64,000 nt of DNA from Apostichopus japonicus. Lineage: Eukaryota > Echinodermata > Holothuroidea > Aspidochirotida > Stichopodidae. Within the stretch, counting starts at the first letter, position 1. Each line of letters starts with the position of its first letter. The notes below the pieces were generated by a model. It had not been told where the DNA came from and did not search any database. It was given only the letters and a program-made list of their open reading frames with translations. Positions 1 to 14,600 of the stretch are shown one piece after another. The stretch covers positions 24,142,213-24,206,212 of the forward strand of contig NC_092574.1 of assembly GCF_037975245.1 (NCBI RefSeq), given 5' to 3'. Both the position numbers and the translations under genes were made by a program.

Positions 1-2937
1 GGAAGAGATACTGAGGCAGAATCCTTCGTTTCGTAAAGTTGGTCGGCGTAGCTCACAAATATACGAGAAAGCCAAATAACGGAAAACCATGCTCAAATTT
101 CAACAAGCATACATGATATTAAAAGTCATTGTCAACACTTAGATACCAAATTGTTACTTTTAGTATGGGGCCAGTCCTCCATGACCATTTAACGGTGATT
201 AGTGCCATGATGACTTTAAAAGAATTACAGACGGACCTGTAAAAGCGGCTGGGGTTGCAAGCCTAAATAACTCTATTCCACACGTTTATTTCATGCATAT
301 TAATTTATCCCATTTATTCCATTCATTTAATTCATACATCTTCACATTTGGGCAGAAAACGATACTGAAATAGCACATACAGACGTAATGATTTATTTGA
401 GTGTAGGCACATCGCTTTATTGAATAGTATAGTCAGATGGTCAGGTTGTCACCTACAAAATTTACTACATGTCTGGGAAACTTCGTAAAGGGCAAAATTA
501 ATCACTGATGAGGTGGGATCCTTCCTCCAGGTTTTGACAATTAAAACCTTTGGTTTGCAACCTGCACTACCTCCACTTATGAAAATGGGTTTTAAGCTTC
601 AAGTGAACACAAAGCCTCCCGAGGAAGATAAATCCACCTGTGTTTTTGAAAGGTTTGAAATAAATTGCAAACGCGACATTTCTGGCTTTTGCTTTAAACT
701 CCCCCCACTAGTTTTTGCAGGGGCCGACCCAATAAATGGTCTCTGTGTTACATGCTAGGTTACAACAAGGCCACTGTGACTTAAAATCTCTCTCCTGTGG
801 TAAGGATTATTTCTTTAAAAATATTATTAAGTGGCATTGGAAATGTTACCCACAATAATGGAAGAGATTATTTTGTGGTTTGAAAATTGAAATGCATCAA
901 AGGTCAATTTTTTTGTACCAGTGTGCTCATATTACCTGACCATCTGTAAATTTGTAATGTAACAAAACAAAAACAGGAAAAATCAAGTATTTTGCAATGA
1001 CGAGATATTTAGCACAAAGGCACTACTCAATATATATTTATATCAATATGGTGGGTGTTTTGGAAATATCTTGTCCTGTTTACCTTTTATCCTTCTTTAC
1101 AGATTTGGACTAAATACACAAGAAGCAGACATTCTTGACAAACACGAAAGCAAACACCAGCATTGAGTGCCACATAATTACTTCTGTATTTGCAAACGTC
1201 TCTTGTCCCAAGCATTTTGTGGTTCTTGATTTGTAAGCATTATCGTTGAAATGGAACTTGTGTGTCGCTAGACCCATTCAGAGGTGATTTTCTTTCTTTC
1301 CGATGTGTATTTGATATTATACCTATTAGGGCAGATCCAGTGGTTACTCATGCTAGATTTGTTTACTAAAGGTGATTATAAAAGACACATGGCTAACAGG
1401 AAAGAAGGCAAGTTCCAAAAGACATTGTATCGAGTACGGCAGCTCCAGACGTCTTGACACCTCTCGTGTTCTGATTAAATATTTTCCTGCTGAATAGAGA
1501 TCCTGAAAATTTCTTTCTGATGACCTACTTGGTGTCAAGGTTTACATTTAGAATTGTATAGAACTGCAGTAAACAGAACCTAGAGAGGCAACAAGGCTGC
1601 TAATTGGGTGTGAGGCTTCAAGGCTACACGATTTTGGCAAAATAAATTGAGGACACACGTTTTATTACTCAGGACTATTACTTTTTAATTATCTTAACAT
1701 ATTAATTAACCTCTTTGGTTTGAATACTTTTCTTTTACTGAGAACATAGGAATTCAATGAATGAATATTTCAGCGTGTGTCAGGTGATGTATATACATGA
1801 AATGTTGATGCTACTATTTCTCCTGCGGGGACGCAATTTTATGTTGTCAAGCTTATGCAGTGTTACTGTATATAAATATTATTATGTCATTTGATTTGGT
1901 GCTAGTTTATGTGAATTGTTCCTATGTCAGCTGCTGATGAGATGCTATTTTATGTTGTCAAGCTGTGTTTTATTATGATGTCAGTTGATTGGTTGCTATT
2001 TTATGGTGAATGGGTGGTATTTTATGTGAATTGTTCCTATGTCAGCTGCTGATGTGGTGCTATTTTATGTTGTCAAGCTGTGTTTTATTATGATGTCAGT
2101 TGATTGGTTGCTATTTTATGGTGAATGGGTGGTATTTTATGTGAATTGTTCCCATGTCAGTTGCTGATGAGGTGCTATTTTATGTTCAAACTGTGTTTTA
2201 TTATGATGTCTGTTGATTGGTTGCTATTTTATGGTGAATGGGTGGTATTTTATGTGAATTGTTTCTATGTCAGCTGCTGATGTGGTGCTATTTTATGTTG
2301 TCAAGCTGTGTTTTATTATGATGTCAGTTGACTGGTTGCTATTTTATGGTGAATGGGTGGTATTTTATGTGAATTGTTTCTATGTCAGTTGCTGATGAGG
2401 TGCTATTTTATGTTGTCAAGCTGTGTTTTATTATGATGTCAGTTGATTGGTTGCTATTTTAAGGTGAATGGGTGGTATTTTATGTGAATTGTTCCTATGT
2501 CAGCTGCTGATGAGGTGCTATTTTATGTTCAAACTGTGTTTTATTATGATGTCTGTTGATTGGTTGCTATTTTATGGTGAATGGGTGGTATTTTATGTGA
2601 ATTGTTTCTATGTCAGCTGCTGATGTGGTGCTATTTTATGTTGTCAAGCTGTGTTTTATTATGATGTCAGTTGATTGGTTGCTATTTTATGGTGAATGGG
2701 TGGTATTTTATGTGAATTGTTTCTATGTCAGTTGCTGATGAGGTGCTATTTTATGTTGTCAAGCTGTGTTTTATTATGATGTCAGTTGATTGGTTGCTAT
2801 TTTAAGGTGAATGGGTGGTATTTTATGTGAATTGTTCCTATGTCAGCTGCTGATGAGGTGCTATTTCATGTAGTTTTCATTTCATGTATATATTTTCTCC
2901 ATAGATGCTGCTTCATTTCAAGAAGACACAACATTAC
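1..2937 (-). other. dach intron 7 (incomplete); no gene seen
   Basis: Non-coding DNA downstream of the exon 7 donor. I searched the minus strand for the remaining coiled-coil exon (Lys/Glu-rich, KRLKKEKK-like) and did not find it. Apart from the 115-bp minisatellite at 1836-2872, the stretch is unremarkable AT-rich sequence. Confidence 0.75.
1836..2872. repeat. 115-bp minisatellite, about 9 copies, with higher-order structure
   Basis: The unit contains GGTTGCTATTTTATGGTGAA and GTCAGCTGCTGATG and recurs every 113-115 bp. Diagnostic variants recur 344 bp apart: a GTTCAAAC deletion variant at about 2183 and 2527, and AAGGTGAATGGG at about 2461 and 2805. A block of three units was therefore duplicated after the units diverged. 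The array ends about 65 bp from the exon 7 donor. Confidence 0.95.
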
Positions 2938-3021
2938 CTGCTCTTTTCTGCTCTGCTGCTAGTTGTTTACCCAGAGATTCTCTCAATTCCTTTTCTCGAA
3001 GGAGTTCTAATTTCAGTTCAG
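2938..3021 (-). CDS. dach: dach exon 7: DACHbox-C coiled coil, last exon in window
   Basis: The acceptor is TGTTCTTATTTAG|CTG and the donor GCAG|GTAATG. It encodes [20 protein letters not shown], then LAAEQKRA, matching vertebrate TELKMDFLRERELRETLEKQ, then LAMEQKNRA. It leaves in phase 1, so at least one more coding exon is needed (family KRLKKEKKAKRKLQEALEFE region). I did not find that exon between 1 and 2937, so it must lie further left. The acceptor region is duplicated just upstream in the intron. Confidence 0.95.
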
Positions 3022-3107
3022 CTAAATAAGAACAAGAAGGAGATGGAGAAGAAATAAATCACATCTTCTGTTCTTATTTCAAATAGTCTGATGCCTTGAT
3101 CAGAACT

Positions 3108-3146
<39 letters not shown>

Positions 3147-6100
3147 ACAACAAATATATCAACAATCCCCCCCCCCCATCTACCCCTAAGAACAAGAAGG
3201 AGATGGATCATGGAGAAGAAGTAACCTTGGATGTAAATCACATCTTCTGTTTTTATTTCAAATGGTCTGATGCCTTGATTAGAACCAGAGATATATATAT
3301 ATATATATGATACAAATATATCAACAATTCTCACCATCCCTTCTACCCCTGGGCTCGTCCAACACACACATATCCCAGAGTTTATACTAACTGTGGCAAA
3401 TCTAGAGGGGGTGTGGCTTCCAACAATCTTCTGATCAGAATGCCATCACACATTCAATGTAGTTCTATTGCCCTCAATCCAGGAGGGAATGTTTTCAAAC
3501 AACATGCAGGACAAACTTGCTGCCATACAAGCAAGCTTGTTTCAAATTATTTTTAAGGGGAGCAAAGCATAGAGGAAAAAAAAAATTCTGGAAGATTTTT
3601 GTGATAAGGAACAGAGTTTTAAGTTGGGGAAAGGACGGGTTGTGGGGGGGGGGTGGTGGCTATGGGTGTGTGTGATGGTGGGAGGAGGGATATTTACCAT
3701 ACGACTATAGAAACTATCGATGTACCTGATTGAAGATGATTATGTTTCTCTTGCTGTCTGGCATTATCTGCAGCCACTTTCAATAGTCCCTGGATGTTTG
3801 TGAGCAGGGTCTCCATTGACGACGGCCCCTGGGAGGACAAAATATCGCTGGCAGACGAAAGCGCCTGAATTAGACAAAAAAAAAAACAAAGAACATTTCA
3901 GATGAGTTTATACAAAAGGGATAAAAAAAATGATACGGGACCAAACTGTGGAAGAACAATTTTTTTAATTTTTTTCAATTTATTTTACCAGCTCAGGTTC
4001 AGGGTGCCTTCACTGTAGTCAACGCAAGTCTCGTCAACGGTTACCAAGGATATGTTCTCGTAGGAAATAAATTTTGGTGACCAAAACTTTTTCCAGTTTA
4101 ATTCTTCACAATTGCGCAGTTCAGTTTGAATCTAAAACTCTACATTCAGATGCAAAAATACCCAACTGTAAACAAAACTGAACTTTTAGATTTACTTTAT
4201 AAATTGTTTTTTTGATCTGGAAACTTGAGCTTGTTGTGCATTGACCATGAGCCCTGGGATGGGACGACAGAAGCCCTTCATTTCATCTTTCGTAAGAAAA
4301 AAACAAAACCCAAAATATCAAGTAGTAAAGTTTTCTTTTACGTACATCATCAAGAATCTCAAATCTTTAAGGATTCTTACCCTATGGAAAGACATCGAAT
4401 CCGGATTTGACGGACTTGATCTGTACGTGGAATTTGATGTGACAGGCACCGAAAACGATCCCTGATGGCTATCTGATTGGTTTTCTGCAAATGAAGAGGT
4501 AAAAACTTACAAAACTCATGAATACCAAACATTGTGAACCAATTTGATAAAGCGGCTGAGAAATGTTTGCCAAGAATGAGAACAGGCTGGTCTCTGCAAA
4601 CATAATGGAGCATTCCCATGGTAACGACCAGTATGTATACTGGCCTGCCGTTTCTTCGCTAACGATCCACTGACCTAGCGTACCTTTGTGTACAAAGTAC
4701 TCCTACATAATTCATAACCCGATTTCATGAAAGTGGGAGAGCAGACGATGAGGAATTTCAAACGTTATTTCAAAACTTATTCTTTAAATTAGCCCAAAGT
4801 TTACTTTCACCATTGGCTATTGACTGCCTGACAAAAAGGGCAGGAAATGCATGTTACTCAATATCTGACCCTATCTAGAACGAAGAGACGCCATGCAGTA
4901 GGAATTGGAAAAGCATCATTAGTCATTACCTAAAGAATAACAATAAACTGTGACATTTTAGAGACACTAGCCTCCACTGGAAAACCTGAATCCACTCGAG
5001 TCTCTGATTGGTAAAGGTAAAAAAGAAACCGACTTAAAGCGCCTACGAGTCTCAAGTTATTGTGACTGGAGTCGAGTTCCGGCGACTCCATTCGACGATG
5101 ACAACGTTTGATTGACCTTTGACTATCTAGTGTCACATAGATTAAAATACATGCAGTTGCAGTTTCACTAGCAGACTATGATGGCACAACAGCAGTCTGA
5201 CATAACGGTCACACTTGCCTGCCAGCAGCAAGTTCATACAAACCAATTCACTAAACGTGGCAATAAATGCTAATTTGGCTTGTCTTGATTCATCCAATAA
5301 TCGTAATTGTTTATGGACTAGCTGCACTGTCTACATAATTTATCAGTCGAATAAAATATGACATAAAAGTACACGATTTATCTTGCAAATATATATATTC
5401 CATTTTATATTGTTATCAAGTTTTTCTACTTTTCACACCTGAAAAGAGTTCACTTGTGCATTATGCAAGGTCAATTGTTACCAATGAAATTTTAGCAAAC
5501 AACACGGAACTATGTCATATTCACAAACTGTGTCACACCTGAAGTTCCTTACATTTGTATAAAAGACTGAATGGAATTACCTTATAAGGGACTAAGGATC
5601 TTGAGATTGATAAGTTTCATAAAACTATTTGACTTTTCCATTTTGTATCGAATTCAGAGTTCTTGAAACTAATTCAAACCCACATGCGTAATTACAAGCA
5701 GATATTCAAATAAATTAATAGGCCATTGGTTAATTCTTTTGATCATTTCTGTGTTGACAACAGACACACACCAAGCGGTGCATTGCACTTTTTTAAAGAA
5801 TGTCCATAGACGAATTCAGATCTACTCAAAATTTCATCAAATGCAAGAAATGTTCAAGAATTCATTAACCTGTTATCCTTTTTTCAGATACCAGAGTGAA
5901 ATGGATCTTTGCAGAGGGCAAGCAGGCCTTTATTATTAGGTGAAATCCAATCTCGGGATATCATCAAACATATCTAACATGACCGGCATACAGGTTGCGG
6001 TGGCTATAGTCTGCTAACAACATTCTGGACGGTGGTTAAGATTAACAAAAATATTTCATCAAATATCATATATAAGCTGTAACTTTCATCGAACAAAATT

Positions 6101-9100
6101 ACATCAGGAATGATGACACCTGGAAGGTTCACAAATAAGATGTTACCTTCAATTTGTGGGACACAAAAGCCTCTTTAAACTTAATGGTTTAATTATCACT
6201 CTTTGGCAATAATTACATATTAAGTTGGGTGTGTCCAATTCTGTGAATATTCATGATTTTGATAGAATATCAACCAGACAGATTTCTTAGATTCAGGGTG
6301 TCTATTTCAATGTGAATTATTCATGGTTCGTCAGAACATCAACCACATAGACCTCCTACATTGAGGTGTCTCCAATAATACGTGAATATTCATAGCTTGG
6401 ATAGAATATCAACCAGACAGATTTCTTAGATTCAGGGGGTCTATTTCAATGTGAATTATTCATGGTTTGTCAGAACATCAACCACATAGACCTCCTACAT
6501 TGAGGTGTCTCCAATAATACGTGAATATTCATAGCTTGGATAGAATATCAACCAGACAGATTTCTTAGATTCAGGGGGTCTATTTCAATGTGAATTATTC
6601 ATGGTTGGTCAGAACATCAACCACATAGACCTCCTACATTGAGGTGTCTCCAATAATACGTGAATATGCATAGCTTGGATAGAATATCAACCAGACAGAT
6701 TTCTTAGATTCAGGGGGTCTATTTCAATGTGAATTATTCATGGTTCGTCAGAACATCAACCACATAGACCTCCTACATTGAGGTGTCTCCAATAATACGT
6801 GAATATTCATAGCTTGGCCAGCATATCAACCCCATAGATCTCTTAGATAGAGGATATCCACCCAATTATGCACACCCACACTAGGAAATGTTCCTGCTTG
6901 TGAAGGATACATGCATTTGTGGTGTGTTCTTAGAAAAATGCACATCCGACTGGAGACTAAATCTTTACAACTTAGACTAACTGTGACAATAAGGTGGAAC
7001 ATCAACCACAAATATCTCTTCAAATTTAATTTACCTCATTACATGTGCAAAATTCATAACTAATTGTCAGAATATCAAGTGAATGCTAAATGAGGCAATT
7101 ATATCAGCATTAATGTGTTGTTTGGGGTCCTACAATACACCACATTGTCTTATTCAATTACTAGTCTAGCACTGTAAGGTATCATTTTGTTGTTTTTGTT
7201 GTTGTTGTTTAATCCTATTCTGAACCTTGAAACAATTTGGTCAGGATGGACTACGACAACCTTGATCTGCACAGCACTTGTCTAAACACGATACTTAACA
7301 CGTTATTACTAAATATGTGCAGAAAGAAAAACATGCTTTCCTTTTGTAGATGTAGAGGATTAAGCAGATTGTTGTTAGAGACCTGACAAACAAAAGATAT
7401 GGCATAACTTTTACACTAAAGTCCCCAAAAGTATCATTTCTCTATTAAAGGGAGAGAAAGCTTTTCGTTTCGACTGCTCCTCCACTTTTAAAGAAAGCTT
7501 TTCGATCAAAGTCTTAACTAGAAATTTGTCTTGTCATTCTTCGAGACTTTCTGTGAATATTGCATAGTTCAGAACATCATCTCAATTCAACTTTTGCATC
7601 TTCTAGTTAGTATGTACACAAATTCAACTTAGGGTAGAAAATAACTTGATTATGATGCTATGTAGCCAATCAGAGCTCTGTTGCCATGGTTACAAAGTTA
7701 AGGCTGGTAACCAATGAGCTAGAGTGCTTGTCTTTCACACCCGTGTTATTTTGAGTACAAAAATCAACATCACACATCAAAGTTTCAGCTTTCTCTTTTA
7801 AGTTTAAAAAAAAAAAAAAAAAATTTAAACAAAATTTTGTACAATCAGACTGAGGGTCATTTACTAACCTAATATTGTTCAAAGTGTCAGTGCCTCTTAA
7901 ACTTGTTCAATGAAGGGAGAAGCCTGAATATTGCATCAAACCATTTGTATTATTTAATTCTAACACATTTTCAATTCACTGAGGAACCATGGAGAAATAG
8001 TCTGATAAGTGTTGGACCAAGTAAATCTAGTACAACAGTTTGCATCTTTGCTTTAATACAATCAACTAAATAGGTCGTGTAAATGCAAGAAAGTGTTAAA
8101 TCGCTGAATGGGGCAGCCACCTTCATTATAGAAACAATTACCTAACTTTAGACAGTGTGTCGACACACAAGCAAATGACACTTCAACTATTGTGAACTTT
8201 AATGATAATGTGTTGCAACGGGGCTGTACACAGAAGAGTCGTTGTGACTAACAGCAGTGGGTGAACGAAACAACCACTTTACATTTGCAAGGACCCATCA
8301 AAACGAACTGAATGATAATAATTCCAACTTGTATCCTTTCATGTTAAGGCCTCCTTTGTTAACAAATATCATCAATGATCACAGAACGATTCAATGCATT
8401 TTGAATCGATATCACGAATGGCTTCAAATGACTTCAAAGCAACTTCTACATGTGAACCTTTTCGAACAAGTGGGTATAGCAAAGGCACGAATCGGTCATG
8501 ATAGCCCTTGTAGAGTGCTCCCACCTTCAGCATTTTGTAATGATCATGAAATAGTTTTTTTTCAAAAGACATTCCAGCTTTTTGTTCTCTCTGGTGTTCT
8601 ATACCCATGAGCCCCGAGCAGAATCCCTCCCAGCCCCACACACAGATTAGGCAATGATCTCACAGAAGTACCAAATCAGTCTGTTTTCTTATTACTCGAG
8701 CTATGTATATGTGTGAGGTTAAAGAGAACAAAAACCTGAGTTATGTCGACACCGCACGATGTCGTTTTGGAACCTTGGTACTGTTGCACTACATCCAGTC
8801 CAAAAAAATGATGCCAAATAATTGCAATGATATGCTCGATATGACTTGAAATGATATGACTTGAAATGACCCCTCCCCTAGCCCTTCTCACTCCTCCAAT
8901 TGAATGTTTGCAAGGCAGCTGTTGGAATTGTTACTACCTGCAACAGAGGATAACATTCTATGGCATATTGCATGTGGTATGAAATGTCTCTGTATAGGGG
9001 CAAGCAATACTGATACCCCTATAACAACTATACACTGGAGTACTTACTTTCAGCCGTGTGTTTTATCTTATGATTGCTGTACGAACATACTTCATTTCCT

Positions 9101-11177
9101 GTAAGATAAGAAAGTGTAACGTCCAGGACTTTAGTTCAAGCTTTCACTTTATTCGGAGACTTGATTTAAAAAAAAAAAAAAATAATCATGAAAAAAAAAA
9201 ATACCAAATAGAAGTCAGTCTTCTGAACTCCAAAGTGAAAGAAATAAAAAATCATTGAATTGCAAATATGCTTTGCCATTTAGAAATGTCTTTTATTGGA
9301 TAACCAAGGATCTTCAGACCTACCTACATTTTGCACCAAGAATGGCTAAAACTGGGCAGCTAAAACGGCTATCTGAAACTATTGTCTTCTTCTTTGTGAC
9401 GAGAAACAAAACAAACAAGCAATTACCTGACATATCATCATCGTCATCTCCATTTTCCTTGCCTCTTCCCTCTTCGTCAGATGAGACCATGTTACTCTGT
9501 GAGGAGGAACCGGCTTCGTGAGATGCCTCCGAGTTGTGGGGGCTGGTCTTACCGTTCACCATGACATGATGGTGGGGTGCTATTGTAGGTGATGGACTCT
9601 GTTGTTCATTCTACAATTGGGAATCAAACGGTACTTAATTAAGAGAATTAACACCTGGAAAGGGGAAGGTTGAGAGCAAGCCGTTTTTAAATTTGAAAAA
9701 GGATACTCGAAGGAGGTCACTAGAACTCATCATTACATAGGACCTACCAGTTAAAGATCAAAAGAAACTATAATCCAGGTTATCTGGACATTAAAACAAA
9801 ATAATAATAAAAAATACGGCTGTAATCTATCTAGAATAGCATCTGACTTCTAGGGACATTCTGTAAGTATACCCTATTTGATCATAATATGAGACAGTGT
9901 ACTGACTTCACTTCCATTCCTCAATATTAAAAACAACAGACACCTTAGAATGTAATAGGTTTGGATATTTACGAATGACGACAGTTACCGGTCTCCTGTA
10001 CGTATGCACTCCTCCGATCGACCCTAGCCCTACAAACTGGTAACATTCTTGTACCGCAGTGCCCCCACAATTTTTACCGATTTGTAGTGGTAGATGGGGG
10101 TGGTGGTATATAGAGTAGTAGACAGGTCAATGAGGAATGACTTAAATACTGCGTGAGAGACGACATGACCCAAAGACTTAAAGGGTGTGAAGACTCGCGC
10201 CCAAAAAGAAACGTCTAATGCTGGTAATCTGAATGAGGTGTAACAGAAGTGTTAGACACCACCATCGATCCCAGGAAATACACACACAGCTTAGCGCTAC
10301 CGTCGGTAATTAGGCAATCTTTTTTCAACAGTGCATGTATTATTGATGGCAGTTTACAGATCATCCCTGGCAATGCACTGAAAGGTTTGTAAGTGGTCTT
10401 GCCTTTCATTTAGTATGGCTACATTTAAAATAACTTTATCTTTTTTTTATAAGATCTTTATAAAATATAAATTTTTATCTTAGCTTCAGCGGTATACTAA
10501 CATCAGAGGTTTCGTGATGATCAGTTGGTCTACTCATAGCTGTCAGATGGTTGGCCATGGCCAGGGATGTCGGGAGGAAAGCAGGGTGATGCGCCATAAG
10601 GTATTGCGATGTCGCCAGTCCATCATAGCCGAAAGGGAGACCTGCAGATTCAAAAAAGATAATGAGTGGTCAACTATAAATCAATCGACTTTCATCAATT
10701 TTTTTGGGGTCATAAATCAATCAATTAATTCTTCTTGGCGTAGAAATTCCGTGACTAGCTTTATTTATTGCCTGTGCAATAAGAAAGTCACTAACCGCAT
10801 AATAAATGAGCGAACTTCCCGTTTCCTCGAAACAAAAAGAAAGAAAGAAAGAAAGAATTAAAAAGAATTAAACAGAAAATACTTCATCCGCAGGTTTTTC
10901 AGAACGAGATATTTAACACTTTTCATCTGCCGAAAGAAACCAGGATCGGCATGCAACATTTAAGACTTTCAATATTTGTGACAAACTTTCCCTTTTAACT
11001 GAATATTGAAAGGAAGGGTTTTTTGTTTGCAATCTATTTAATTATTTTACCATTTAAAATTAATGGCAAGAAAGTAATGATTCTTTGAATTAATTGTGCA
11101 GGTCAAACTTTCACTTTGTGTCACTGATACTGATCTCCTGTACCACTGACTGATATACAGGTCATATATATTGTTTT

Positions 11178-11224
<47 letters not shown>

Positions 11225-11580
11225 TACTAATATATTGTTACATATACACGATCCGGCTTCCGGAATCACAAATGACTTTGAGTTGGTTAGAATCATGTTT
11301 GATCTCTAGAGTAAAGCAAATAGGTCACCAAAACAGAACACCAAAACAGATACAGGTTATAAACACCTACAGTACAGTGGATTTAAAACGGTTTCGAACC
11401 TCTGGACATACAATCAGGGTCCATTGCCTAGTGATTAGGGTGTCCGCATATAAAGCGGGAGGCCCTGGTTCAAATCCCGGTGGAGGCTGTAAGTTTTTTT
11501 ACTGTTCTGGATTTTCCATCTCACTTCAATTTCAATTATATATATTTATATACACATATATTTAGATATATATATATATG

Positions 11581-11611
<31 letters not shown>

Positions 11612-11649
11612 CTATATATATGTATATACACATATATATAGATAGATAG

Positions 11650-11681
<32 letters not shown>

Positions 11682-14600
11682 CTATTTTGCACTATTATTG
11701 TAAAGTGTGCAATCTATGAACCTCAGACCATATTTATATTTCATAACTGATGCGCAACTACCTACCATTAAACAATGAAATTGGTCACAAAACTGGTTTT
11801 GATATGCCGCAGGCAATTCAAAGGCAATAAGTAAATGTCAGTTCAGATTGTATTATTTCTGTTACAATTTTAAATGTTTACAATATGAGCCTTTTAACAA
11901 ATTTCTGAGAATTATCAATATCAGTTCCTCAGATGTATCACACAAAAAAAAATCAATATGGAAGCATAAGTCTTTCAAGGCTTCTAACAACAATTGTTTA
12001 AGATGCATTGCATATTTGTCAAGAACAATTGTTGTCAAATGTTATCTAAGGGAGCTCTTTTGTTCATGAGTTAAATCCCACCCCCCCCCTGTTATACCAA
12101 GAAATTTAATTTTTTACTTTGACGTATCAAGGCTAAAATTCAATATGCCATAATAAACCATTTATTGAAGCATCTGTTGGTATATTTGGAAGATAATTTG
12201 AAGAGAAGAAAAAACAACCTAACAAGCAATTCTCAAAATAAGATATATTGTAATTGATCAAAATGAGCCACTTTCCAAGATTTTCTTTTTTTGGGTCTAA
12301 TTATAGCGAATCATTAATACTTCAATAATTAATACTTTGTTTCTCACATGGACAGTTTTTCGTTTCTCATCGTTAGCTATGATCACTTGTCAATTGGTTA
12401 ATCTTCGTTAAAATTTAAAGATTTCACTTCTTTCACTTCTTCATTTGAAGCGAAACTTGTAAGACTAGTCCATAGTTTTTTTTATATAATGAATTAATGT
12501 TAAGTCTCATTATACATGAGTTGTTCCAGCTGCGACAGTATTTTCTTCTTTTACAATCACACGTACACTAAACTGTTCAAGAGACATATATGTCAAGCTT
12601 CAAAAGAAATTAAATTTGGAACCTGATGGCCTAGTTTATGATGAATGATTAATTCCCATAAACATATCAAAAGGCGTGCCATTTGCTTCTGAAAAAATAG
12701 AAAATGAAAGTTAATTTCAGGAAGCCATCTGACTAATGTTTGATATGTCGTAGGACCATAAGGTGGCATGCATTATTTATTATTACATTCTTTCTTCATT
12801 TTTTTCCCCCTTTCTTTTCAGGTCGGCATGGTTCCATGGTCGGAACAAATAAAAACAGAATAAACACACTATAAAGATGCATGTCTGGCCAATGGGTGGC
12901 TGACAGTTAAAGTTAAATTTAAAATTAACTACGCAGAATTCTACTTGACAACATTTCAGACACTCAAAGGATGACGAATTTTATAGGTAGAATTTTTTAG
13001 TCGCAAAGTAGTTAGTCCAAGAAAAAAGGAAATAGTTAGAGATCTGTGTAATTAATAGATATTATACCACTTTAAAGTAACAATTTATTCTCTGGAAGGC
13101 TCCTTTAATGGCCCACTGAGGATGTTGGCTTCAGGGTGCAATCTTCAAATGTTGTAATGTTAATCCATTGTTTTATAATGTCTAACAACTTAACCAAAAT
13201 AGGTTATGTTTTAACTTTGTTATGCTATTTTTAACAACAGGGTAGCATGTATATGAAATTTCACCTTGACAAATGTTAACATAACACATTAAACTAAACA
13301 TGTTAGATGAGGCTGTAACAGCTCTATAAAGTACATGTGTTCCCCCCCCCCCCCCAATTGAATTTTGTTTTACATATATGAGAATAAATACTGGTCTGTG
13401 TGTTATACTGTCAAAGTTGTCCATCCACTGTTATTGATGAGCCTCAGATGTTTGAAATGTCATTTCATAAAAAAAATTCAAAAGTGTTAAAGTTAAATAC
13501 ACCTTTGCCTGCCAGCAGTGTTTGTAAACTGTCTGTGACATATCTAAATTAATAAAATTACTCTTTGAGATGTCAGTTTTATTCGTCGATGATTGAAACC
13601 TATCCAGAATTCATACCTGCACATTGTCACATTTTCATGAGAACTGCACGACGTGACTGATTGCACTAGACTCCGCTGTACCACACAACACATAAACAGT
13701 CCAACATTTTGTTCCAATTTTATTGCATATATAATAACTTATAATAACATAATGGTTTAAGTAATATGGGTATATAAACACTATCCACACAGGTGAGAGC
13801 AGTTCAGTCCAAGTTACGTTAACAGGAAATAATACTGATATCCTGTACACAGATATCCCGATACCTGCACATCCATATCCCGATACCTGCACAACGATAT
13901 CCCGATACCTGCACACCGATATCCCAATAACTGCACACCTACATCCCGTTACCCCCACACCGACATCCCGATACCCACACACCGACATCTCGATACCAAC
14001 ATCCCGGTACCTGCACACCGACATCCTGATACCTGCACACCAATATCCCAATGCCTACACACCGATACCTGCACACCGATATCTCGATACCAATACCTGC
14101 ATACTGACATCCCGATATCTGCATACTGTATCCCAATACCTGCATACTGATTTCCCCATACCTGTATACTGACACCCGATACCTGCATAAAGACACCTGC
14201 ACACCAATATCCCGATGCCTGCACACCGATACCTGCACAACGATATCGGGATACCAATACCTGCATATTGACATCCGATACCTGCATACTGACATCCCGA
14301 TACCTGCAAACTGACAACCCGATACCTGCATACTGACATCCCGATACCTGCATACTGACATCCCGATACCTGCATACTGATATCCCGATTCCTGCACTGA
14401 CGTCCCGATACCTGCATACTGATATCCCGATACCTGCATACTGATATCCCCATACCTGCATACTGATATCCCGATACCTGCAAACTGACATCCCGATACC
14501 TGCATACTGATATCCCGATACCTGCATACTGATATCCCGATACCTGCAAACTGACATCGCGATACCTGCATACTGATATCCCGATACCTGCACACTGACA

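Noticed and set aside
1240-1322. Alternative terminal DACH exon (phase-1 acceptor, short frame to TAA)
   Set aside because: Phase fits, but the peptide lacks the expected KRLKKEKK-type coiled coil and the acceptor context is ordinary; probably chance.
8257-8641. Opposed open frames (117 and 89 codons) in intron 4
   Set aside because: No recognisable domain, no splice context, and mutual overlap on opposite strands.
11417-11487. Functional tRNA gene
   Set aside because: The acceptor stem has two mismatches and the sequence continues into a tail shared with another dispersed copy, so it is a SINE head.
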